From Strigamia acuminata (Eukaryota; Arthropoda; Chilopoda; Geophilomorpha; Linotaeniidae), in NCBI GenBank assembly GCA_949358305.1, contig OX442316.1, forward strand, positions 17,298,001-17,362,000: a DNA stretch of 64,000 nt, written 5' to 3'. Below, in pieces: positions 55,005-64,000 of the stretch. How positions within the stretch are numbered: the stretch's first letter is position 1; every line of letters starts with the position of its first letter. The position numbers and the translations under genes were made by a program. The notes below the pieces were generated by a model. That model worked only from the letters and a program-made list of their open reading frames with translations, searched no databases and was not told where the DNA came from.

Positions 55005-55525
55005 TGGCGAAAAGTATTCGATCAGCCGCCACATGAGCTGATTCGAACTCAAAATCATTTTTTTTTGCAGTCTTAAGTAATAATTTATACACAAAACATT
55101 TTATTCGCTGAAAAGACCAAGCCAAATGCTACAATTTAGTGGCAATATGAAAAAAATTGAACAAAATTTAAAAAAGTTACAGATATTTTTGTTGACACCC
55201 TTGAGGAAAAAAGTATTAGATTACTACAAAGCTGAGAAAAAAGTATTTGATCAAGCACAGAAAATTCCGGAATTTTGAATTAATATTAATGAAAACGCTG
55301 TCCCCTCTTCACTGAACTCTGTAGTGCCCATCCAATATACTGAGAAGTGATTTTTATGTTTGTAAAATTTAACAAACACGCCTAAAGTTAAAGAACCAAC
55401 AAATGACTCAAAATCACCGATAATTAAACTTTTAAAACTAAAATACCTCAAATAGAGATTGTGGAAGCAAGTGGACGTGTCCAGAGCACCATTTCTTACA
55501 ACTGGGGCTTATATAATGTCCTGTC
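55005..55525 (+). pseudogene. Tc1/mariner-like transposon relic
   Basis: ctggcgaaaagtattcgatc (about 55004-55023), gaggaaaaaagtattagatt (55202-55221) and gagaaaaaagtatttgatca (55233-55252) are three versions of one motif, like Tc1 terminal and subterminal repeats. From about 55382 a damaged frame reads PKVKEPTNDSKSPIIKLLK, then a stop and frameshift, then IEIVEASGRVQSTISYNWG, which resembles the N-terminal helix-turn-helix of Tc1-like transposases. The DDE domain was not found. Confidence 0.45.
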
Positions 55526-58268
55526 AACTATACGCACGTCATACACTAAAGCCAGGCGTGGGCAATACATCTCAAAATTACAATTCGCAGTATAATGTAA
55601 TTAAATTGCAGAATTTGCAAAATTGCTATTGCCTAACGGTTGTCAAACATAACACTGCAATGTATCCTTAATTCTGGGCGATACATCAATTTTGCAGTAG
55701 TCTACATCACAATCATGCGAATATGTTATATCGCATTCATATTCAAATTGAAATATAATCTTATCGGTCTAGTATTCATATAACAGCAAGACCAGTACTA
55801 GCAGTGGATTCCCATTCCCACCCAGTTCATTATGTTTGCAGTGAAGCGGCCAAACAGTCCATTGTTATTTGAAGACTGTCCAAGTTGGTCTTTATTTGTC
55901 TTGTAAGGTATCTCAGGAATTGCGTTCTCAGAAGACAGGCATGTAATTGGCTGACAAAGCAAGGTTAGCTTAAAACTTTGTTGGTTACATAAGGCCAAAG
56001 GGACACTGCTATATTCGTCCCCCTACGCAACCTTGCACTTTTATTGCCCTCTTGTATATGTGACGCTGCCCTTGATCAACTCACCCAGTTGTCCATTTAT
56101 TTGCTCCATGTATTAATTAGAGTTTAGTGTAAAAACACCTTTTTTCTTGTGCCAGTTGAGGTGTTTTCGGACACGCACACCTTTTCAACTGCGTTAATTT
56201 CCGCCATTTTGTTGCGCCTTAAAGCAATCTATAACGGTTCTTGCTGCACATTGGAAATAAATATATTCAAACAAGAAATTGAAATACAAATGACAAAGAC
56301 GCTCATTGTAGCCATTTATTTTCGTGTTAATCTACTATTTCGTCAACAGATGGCACTAGAATACCTGCCTGAAGAGAGTATTGTTGGAGAAAAAAATTAT
56401 TGTAATAGAATTTGGGTTATTTATATGGCGGCCGTTATTATTCCACTTCTTGGGGCTCCATTTCGCCCTGATCCGCTCGCATGTAAATTGAGAGTGGCGA
56501 TTTCCGCTGGCAAATCAGTTAAGGGTGAAGGCAAGACTCGAAGCCAGCGGCGTGTATTTGGAGCGTTCACAATTGCCGCTTGATGGACACGCGAGGGGAA
56601 GGTCGGCGAACTCGACTGCAGAAAATGATAAAAGCGTCCGTCTCTGGATGAAAGTTGTAAATGTAATATACGGCGAGAAATGGATATGTCACGATATACT
56701 AAACGACGGTGTTTGGAACTCGTTCGGATGGAAAAGAAGAAACAAAATTGCAATTTGATGGCACGAAATAAAAGGCAACCTATTTCCCATACACAACTGC
56801 AGTTGATATCTGCTCCTATTGGAAATTTGATCCGTCATTCAAAAATAGGAGGAAATAGCGCACTGGACATTCGTGGCACGCTACGGCGCATTTTACGATG
56901 AGAAATGCGCCGGTGTGAGTGGAAATTGAATATTAATTTGGGAAAAAGTGAAAAAAGTGGAATTTAGTTGGGTTTGTTGTGAGGATTTATTAAATTTGCT
57001 CAAGTTAGTGTTTTTTTGCGTGTAAACGATAAATTTTTAACCGTTAAAGTGCTCACAGTTAGTGAGAGTGCATTTGTTTTGCTTGTTCAGGCGTAAATTT
57101 TCTTCCTGCACGGAGCAATCGATAAAGCAAGTAAAACCAAGTTAATGCATTCGCATATAGCAAGTTTCGTCGCGCGATACACGGAAGAATTGTGTGTGTT
57201 TGTGAATTGAATGATGTTCAAACAATTGGGGAATAATTGTACATTTTGATTTTTTTGATTTTTGATTTTATTTATTTTTTTTTTTTGGTGTTTGGATGGT
57301 CTTTGCACGGAAGTCGATGCCTTAATCCGAGCTGGGTCGTAAAAATGTTGAGTTATCTCGGCAGGGGACGTCCCAGTCGATGGTGTGTTTCGCAATTCGT
57401 TGTCAGCAAAGAGTTATGACCCGACCCAAAGTATCAACGGGAATCACATCTCCAGTGTGTCTCGGCTCCTTTTGGGATTAACCGGAGACCGGGTTCGCTG
57501 CCTTGTTATTTCTAGATGGCCGTCATTAAAATAAGCCTTTTTTTTTTTCTTTATTTTTTTTTTTGGAGATTTTAATTTATGGCTTTTGAATAAATTATTG
57601 CGAGGATTTGGAGATGTTTTTGATTGTATTTTTTATTTTTTTCATTTTATTTTGGCGGAATTTTAATCGGTTGCTGCGTAAGTCAACAGTTGGCCGCATT
57701 GAAATATGAAATGTCGTTCGTCTGGAATATTTTATTTATGACGACGTTTAAGTGCGTTTTAATTCGGATTTTTAGACATTTTTTTTATCTCATTTTTTTT
57801 TTTTTTTTTTTTTTTTATAGATTTGTATTCACGTTGGAATTTAATATTTAATTTCTTTAGATTGCTTTATAGATGTGTGTCCGTTTGAGTAAAAAACACG
57901 TCTAGACGCTCAAAAAATGACGTAAAAATTCTAAAAATCTAACCAAACACTTTCCTATACATCACTCGAACATTGAAACAATATCTTCATTGATTATTTA
58001 ATTTTTAACTCGAAATTTACTTCACATTTTGTTTGAACTCTTTCCAGATTGAAGTTGAAATTTGAAGAGTCCGCTCAAGTGTTTCGTGTGGAGAGTTATT
58101 TGACCATCGCAAGAACAAACAAACGTGCTCAAGAGACGTTTTCTAACGAGCCAGAGACTTAAAACAGGTGGAAAACGTTTCCCCCGTGCTGAAAAAACGC
58201 AGGAAACAATTTGATTTTTATTACTTGTCGCCACCGAAACCACTTGTAACAAACCCTGATTTTTTCTC
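55526..58268. other. No convincing gene; T-rich, one 144-codon plus frame
   Basis: The frame 56149-56583 and its antisense both lack recognisable domains. 56400-56920 is richer in CpG than its flanks. Long T-runs occur at about 57275-57290, 57540-57565 and 57779-57820. Confidence 0.3.
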
Positions 58269-58299
58269 TTGATTGAATTCTTTTCTTTTTTCTTCGCCA

Positions 58300-58601
58300 G
58301 ACATAAAGAAATGAAGAAAGGGTCGAGCACAGGTGCATGCCCCTTCGGTAACAGTTTGTGGCCCCCAAGAGTCGGCGACAGAGGCGCCGCTGCTCACGTG
58401 CCATCGATCGATGCCCGGGTGCGCCGAAGCCGAGCACGAGTCAGTCGTTCGACGAGAGTGTGGCGCTTCAACACGAGCTCCGTAACCCGACCAGAGAGCT
58501 CTGCGTTGTCGTCTCTCTCCCGGAGTACACTCTGCGTTTGCAACGGGTGTTTTTGACAGGGGCGGACGCCCATCTCATCTTCGCGGCCCCGTCCCTCCAC
58601 C
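58300..58601 (+). promoter_or_regulatory. CpG-rich core promoter and 5' UTR
   Basis: About 300 bp of strongly raised G+C and CpG in an AT-rich setting, ending at the ATG of a signal-peptide exon. It contains an E-box CACGTG (58395-58400) and an initiator-like TCAGTC (58441-58446), which would give a ~160 nt 5' UTR. No TATA box is apparent. The promoter role is inferred from composition and position. Confidence 0.5.
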
Positions 58602-58641
58602 ATGCCGCGCGATTTCCTTTTGCTCGTCGTTTGTCTGTCAG
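58602..58641 (+). CDS. First coding exon of a secreted or membrane protein
   Basis: ATG in the context ccaccATG (strong Kozak) is followed by MPRDFLLLVVCLS and one base of a glycine codon, ending at a near-consensus donor CAG|GTAAGA. Short basic or acidic start, a run of L and V, then C-L-S-G is the pattern of a signal peptide. Forty nt of coding sequence with the intron right after the signal peptide is a common gene layout for secreted proteins and receptors. Later exons were looked for up to 64000 and not found, so the first intron is probably longer than 5 kb. The family cannot be named from this exon. Confidence 0.6.
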
Positions 58642-59745
58642 GTAAGAGATTTTGCTTTATTTCTTTCTATCGCGGCGCCGGGCTGCGTCAAATGCGTGCC
58701 GGGGGACCCGCACGGCCGTTCGGGCGGTCATCGGTCGAGACCGCGACTCAAAGGGGACTTGTAGTCGCCCATTTGCCAACGAGTGATGGGAGACGCGGGA
58801 TTTTTTTTCTTTTGTTCGGCGAGTAATCAACGTTTTCGGCGATGATGAATTTGTTTCTTTTTGCGCGGGGAATCGATATGAATGAGTCCCTTGTTTCACG
58901 CTCTTCTTACCGCGTGCACTTCATGAATTCCGAGATGTGAAAAAAAATATATATATAAATTTTTTTTGTTTTTTTTTTTATTTTTAAATAAATTTTGTGG
59001 TAAATGATGTGTTTTGTCGTGGAATTGACCATTATTCAAGCGGTTGGGGAATTTGGGGACGGGAAATGAGTCATTTGGATGCATTTTGGTGGACGTTTAA
59101 AAGCCGAGGGAAAGTGAATAAACAAATGCGTGTGCTTCATCACGGGTCGTTTGTGAATGGGGAAACCGCAGCGAAGTTGTTTTTACGTTTGCGTTATTAA
59201 GTTTGTGTGTGTTTAAGATGTATATGTATGAGGATTTAAAGTTTTGGTGAATTTCGGAGGTTTATTAAAGTGGAGTGGTCATCGAAGGGTTAATGGTAAC
59301 CTCATTAACTCATTACCGCACGAATTAAATGAGGTATAATCTGTAGGTCGTAGTTACCGTGGAAACTGGCTCGTACGATTCGGGGATTACGCGCGCAAAG
59401 CCTGTTTTAGCACCGCAACAGGAATTTGCGGAGTTGTGATGATCGTATTGGAGCGGGGGGGAAAACCAATCGGCCAAAAGGTCACACAACAAAAGGATTT
59501 ACTTGTTCGGGAAAAAATATGCACGGCGGTGAAGGAATTCTTTCGTCGCGTGTGGAATGGGTTGTTTGAAAAAATCGCTTTTGGGAAAAAAAAATGTAGG
59601 AGAACGTCGGGGCGCATAAATCAGTTTTGAGAAATTGAGCAACAAAATCGATGTTTTGGTGCTGAAGTATCGATGTTTTAGGTATGATATGAAAGTTTTA
59701 GCAACCTAATTGTCGGTTTAGCACCAAAAATGATATTTTATCGAC
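58642..59745 (+). other. Probable first intron, left part
   Basis: CpG stays raised to about 58800, then falls. No acceptor-bounded coding segment was recognised. An AT repeat lies at 58951-58960. Confidence 0.4.
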
Positions 59746-59988
59746 ATTTTAGTGTAAAAATCGACTTTTTATCCACTTTTTGTATAGAAATTGTCATTTT
59801 ATCAACATTTCAGGACCAAATTCGACATTTTAGTTTAAAAATCGACTTTTTATCCACTTTTTGTATAGAAATTGTCATTTTATCAACATTTCAGGACCAA
59901 ATTCGACATTTTAGTGTAAAAATCGACTTTTTATCCACTTTTTGTATAGAAATTGTCATTTTATCAACATTTCAAGACCAAATTCGAC
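59746..59988. repeat. 81 bp tandem repeat, three units
   Basis: Unit attttagtgtaaaaatcgac, then ttttatccactttttgtata, then gaaattgtcattttatcaac and ending ccaaattcgac. The three units differ by a few bases. Further decayed atcgacatttt phrases extend to about 60050. The 123-codon frame over it is an artefact of a period divisible by three. Confidence 0.92.
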
Positions 59989-62890
59989 ATTTTATTGACA
60001 TTTCAGAACCTAAATCGACACTATATCGACAGTTTGGTATCAAAATTGACGTGTTAATAACGGATGGTAAAATGTCGATATTTCAATCGAGTTTCTATTA
60101 ATGAGACAATTTTTTTTTAAATCGTAATATTCGTGTAGCGTGCATAAATTCAATTTGAACGTGGCCAAATTGTGCGCTGGACGTTGCAGCGCACCAAACG
60201 GCCAATGTGGGTGTTGATAGCTGGGCTCACATGCATATCGCACCAATCGTGCGTGACTCATGCATGCGAACTCGGCTTTAATTTCAAGTCGAACGTGTAA
60301 AGTCGCGTGCGTGGTTGGGTGGTTCCTTATATTTTATTTTTCCTATCCGAGTGCTGCTTCCGTGTCAAACGTAAATAAAGTTGAGTTCGGGTCAGATCGA
60401 TGTGTTCATCTCTACGTATAATTCGCACCTGTCGGTTAATTTTTAGCTTTATTTTCATTATTATTAGCGTTATTTATTTTTTTATTTTATTTATGGAAAA
60501 TAAAATCCGTCGTAAATGAAATATTCGCTCGAAAAACTTGATGAACCCGTAATCACACCGGGCGTGATGGAGGCGTTTGTTCTGCCTACACACTTAGAGA
60601 ATGTGTGCCAATGATATCTACAAGTGTGCAGTTCACACGACTTGTAATATAATCACCAAGCGAAATTGGCCGAAATGCGAGCTAAATCATGCAGTGTGCA
60701 CTGGTCAATGAAAATCTCATCATCATCATCTATTTTTTTTTTTTTTTTGTTTGTTTATTCATTTTATTTATTTTATTCTTTTGTGGGAGTCGTGAGCAAG
60801 CCGTGTCACATTGCTTCGGGTTCTAGTTCAGGTGGATTTATGCGAGTGCGTCCGCTGCACCTGCATCTCGCGCCATAAACAGCGAGGGAGGGCGTTGCGG
60901 CGGATCTGCGGCCTTCCATGCCGGTACTTTATTTTTGTTACGACTTTTGTTTTTATTTTTTTGGTGTTCCGAAATTTTTTTCTAAAAAAAATAAAAATAA
61001 TAAAATAATTTTTTTTTTTTTTTTTTTTTGTTGGAGAAATTGAAAATTTATGTTCAAAAGCACAAAAGTTGCGGTTTGTTATGGAGAATTTATGGATGGT
61101 TTTTCGTAGAGGGATAAATATCGCTGTGAAGAAGATTCACGTGTGCGTGATTGGTGCTCGTCAGTTTTAGAGATTAATTTAGAGATTGCACAAGTCGCGT
61201 GCGAATTGCTGGAACGTCTAGTGAGACGCGTGTTTGATGCTGCACTCGAATCAATGAGGACAGCAACAAACTTGGACAATTCTCTTATCCCTCTTTCCCC
61301 GACCCGTCAATCGTCGGTTCGGCTTCACCTTAGCGCGCGAGTGATTGAAAAGTGCGCTTTCCACTATTGATTGCTCAACTCTCTGATTCACTTCGACCCA
61401 ATCCCCTAATCGATCGACTTGTGGGTCAACTTTATTCACGACGAAATCAGTGCGAAATTTAACTATTTATTCAGTCCAAAAAAAAAATATTTCCACTTTT
61501 TAATCCAAAAAAAAAACAAAACTTTCTATTCGATTAACCCATTGGATTTGCAACGGTTTCGAACACGTCGGCGCCGAGCAAGGCATGGCCAGGCAATTCT
61601 TCCAATCTGTTCGAAGTCGATTGAATCGTCGTGATGAGCGAGTGTACTTTCATTGCGTCCACCCAATTCTTCTTGGAACTGGCTTCATAAATCTCGGGCG
61701 GTGGACGGGCAGCGGGCGGGAGGTGCAAATAATTCCACTCGCCGCAGTGCCCGTGTCCGAACGATCGACATGGACGTTGGAATCAAGTATGGATGGGTAG
61801 GGGGGACCCTCGAAAGCGAAGGCCAACGCCTCGTCTCTTACTGATGCGTGCAATTCTTTGCCACCATGAAATTTTCATTGCCCGTGGGTTTAGCGAGACG
61901 GACTCGCCCACCTGCACCCGAATAAAGTGGACACTCGTTCCTCATCAATTCTGGTGGAGCGAGCTCTTTTTTATTGCCCCGGCTCCGTACACACTTGTTT
62001 CGCGTTGAACTCGACGAAGCCCGAGGTCCGACCCCTTCGACGTAATCAGGAAATGGAGCATGCGAGGCCAGGTGGGCATTGGACGTTTTTAACGAGACCT
62101 GTCTCGGTGGGATCGATTAGGTCATGAATATTGCAATTTGTGGTCAGTGTTTTCGTCTTTTTGTGCACGGGAGTGATTAGATAGAGTTCCGGGCTTGAAT
62201 CAGCTGGGGAGGTCTGGTGGGAATTGCTAATTTAATTAGGGTTAAATTATTGGGTTTAAGGGAATTCATCAAGTTATCGGGTTAAAAACTTTGGTTTGCG
62301 AGGGAGATGGAGAGTCAATGTGGGAATTGAATTTTTTTTTTTTTTTTTTTTTGGGTTTGCTTCTTCGTGTTAATTATTAAGTGAGATGCATTTAATTAAT
62401 TACTACTTTGCGTTGTAATGACGGTAGTGCGTTTGCTGCCCCTTAAAATCGACTTAGCTTTCCGCACAACTCGGATGTTTGAGGGGGAAAAACTGGCATG
62501 GCAGCAGTTTTTTCAATTTGATGTTTTTTGGACTGAAAAAGGAGATTAATTTTTCAATTTGGGGGAAGAAGAGTATTGTATCGTATCGTTTTTTTTTTTT
62601 TGTTTTTTTTGTTTAATTTGTTTAATTTGATTTTTTTTGGGTAGATTAATCATTTCCAATTGAATAAGTCGTTTTGGAATTGAATTATTTAAGACTGTTT
62701 ATCAGCACATAAACAGAGCACAGGGTTCAGCAAACTTTGATCTTTTCTTTAAACTGCAAATGAGACACTCCGAGATATAAATTCTCATCTCGTTTTGACA
62801 CGGGTCAAAAGATGGATCACAAATTTCTTATTCCCATCTCATGAATCATTCTTTATGCGAAAAACTCGAAAAATTGCCTGTTTTCTCAAG
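59989..62890. other. No convincing exon; CpG-rich patch at 61560-62130
   Basis: 61560-62130 has raised CpG (acacgtcggcgccgagc, gggcggtggacgggcagcgg), suggesting another regulatory or exonic segment, but neither strand gives a recognisable product. T-runs of 17 or more occur near 61009-61029 and 62332-62352. Confidence 0.35.
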
Positions 62891-63302
62891 TTTTTCCACA
62901 TTTTTCTACAGTTGTCGACTTTTTATCTTATTTTTCCACATTTTCCGACATTTTTCCACATTTTTCCACATTTAACGACATTTTTCCACATTTTTCCACA
63001 TTTTTCCACATTTTTCCACATTTAACGACATTTTTCCACATTTTTCCACATTTAACGACATTTTTTTCTACATTTTTTTACATTTCGACATTTTTCCACA
63101 TTTAACGACATTTTTCCACATTTAACGACATTTTTCCACATATAACGACATTTTTTCCACATTTAACGACATTTTTCCACGTTTAACGACATTTTTCCAC
63201 GTTTAACGACATTTTTCCACGTTTAACGACATTTTTCCACATTTTCCGACATTTTTCCACATTTTTCCGTAGTTTTCGACATTTTCCGACACATTTCGAC
63301 AT
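62891..63302. repeat. Degenerate array of catttttcca / cgacatttaa units
   Basis: About 410 bp of ~10-11 bp tttttccaca steps, organised in places as ~20 bp cgacatttttccacatttaa. Variants with ccacgttt and ccacatat are clustered, as expected from local unit duplication. Confidence 0.9.
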
Positions 63303-64000
63303 CTGAATAAACACCTTTAACCAGCACGACTCGCAATAAGTCCCGCGCTGAACACACAATGGCGTAAATGGTGCGAGGATATTTTTTTCACTCGATCGAT
63401 CCGAGTGGTGTGATTAAAATTTGTTTTCCCAACATATGAAATTCCATTAACTTATTCACTCCCATATTTGAACTTGTAGCTCATTTTCGCTTTTATTTAA
63501 ACAACTTTTTTTTCCTCATTTCCTTTCGCCCATATGGATTTCTTTCTCTCTTTTCCCCCTCATTCTCACGTGTAAATTAAAAATAGCGGGCGCGTACACC
63601 ATTTTAAGGTCGATACACAACATTAAACTCACTTTTTTCAATTACATGTTTTCCTTTTTCAACTCTATCAAATATAATCTTGTCACGCTACGTTTGCATT
63701 CTACTCCAATACTGGCCCTAGTCGTCCTGGCAACGGCAATAATTTTGATTTGAATACGCCTTCCTCTCGGACGTCTTTAACTACACTATTTTCAATGGGA
63801 GTTAGTTGTATCTTTCCATAATCGAGTCAGGAAACCATTAAAGTAATTAAATTCGCAGCGAAGTGGAGAGAAAAGTGGAAACTCTAATCGAAGTTTATTT
63901 AAAACGAGTTTCTGGCGATGGGCAAAGAAAGTACTTGTGGTTGGAATCGCAATTTGTTTTTGCAAGGTGTCACTTTGTGATGGCGACTTTTCTTTTGTTC
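63303..64000. other. No feature seen
   Basis: AT-rich unique sequence to the window edge. Confidence 0.4.

Noticed and set aside
55551-55570. caggcgtgggcaatacat as a hAT terminus
   Set aside because: The start resembles common hAT ends, but no matching second end or 8 bp duplication was found nearby.
59730-60101. 123-codon plus frame
   Set aside because: Translation of the 81 bp tandem repeat; no independent evidence of coding.

Overview
This is animal nuclear DNA, AT-rich and repeat-dense, most likely from an arthropod or another invertebrate. The supporting evidence is spliceosomal exons with phase-matched GT-AG junctions, an integrin alpha gene whose first exons read like the arthropod alphaPS2 / vertebrate alphaV class, eukaryotic tRNA-Asp genes, a Ty1/Copia retrotransposon primed by initiator tRNA-Met, and many small non-autonomous DNA transposons. 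No operons or bacterial signals were seen. The exact taxon cannot be fixed by eye.

Layout. (1) 660-11340: two direct copies of a complex ~2.8 kb repeat. Copy B is split by an apparently intact 4,995 bp Copia element (3607-8601) with identical 216 bp LTRs, a 5 bp target duplication and a 1,455-residue gag-pol frame. A third, truncated, inverted copy lies at 12613-13282. (2) 11916-15938, minus strand: three exons of an integrin alpha subunit. They encode the signal peptide, the mature N-terminus and the first FG-GAP blade up to a GVVV sequence. The downstream exons are not in this window, so the third intron probably runs off the left edge and holds the repeat array and the Copia element. (3) About 16330-25050, just upstream of the integrin gene: a higher-order tandem array of roughly 2.46 kb units. 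It carries four intact tRNA-Asp(GUC) genes, six decayed tRNA-Asp 3' halves, variable cassettes in a conserved backbone, and two inverted copies of a TA-targeting TIR element. (4) 25050-58300: a long region without convincing genes, containing GGGCCC-rich and 21 bp tandem arrays, a 1,025 bp near-perfect palindrome flanked by TAA, several TIR elements (hAT-like, piggyBac-like, TA-type and one with a 7 bp duplication), and relics of Gypsy and Tc1-like elements. (5) 58300-58650, plus strand: a CpG-rich promoter-like block and the first coding exon of a secreted or membrane protein (signal peptide start, then a GT donor). Its later exons were not identified. (6) 58650-64000: intron or intergenic DNA with two more simple tandem arrays.

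The two host genes seen (integrin alpha on minus, signal-peptide exon on plus) are about 42 kb apart and transcribed away from each other. Most of the remaining DNA that can be explained is mobile or tandem. Several insertions can be proved from this window alone, because a paralogous copy of the host repeat preserves the empty site.
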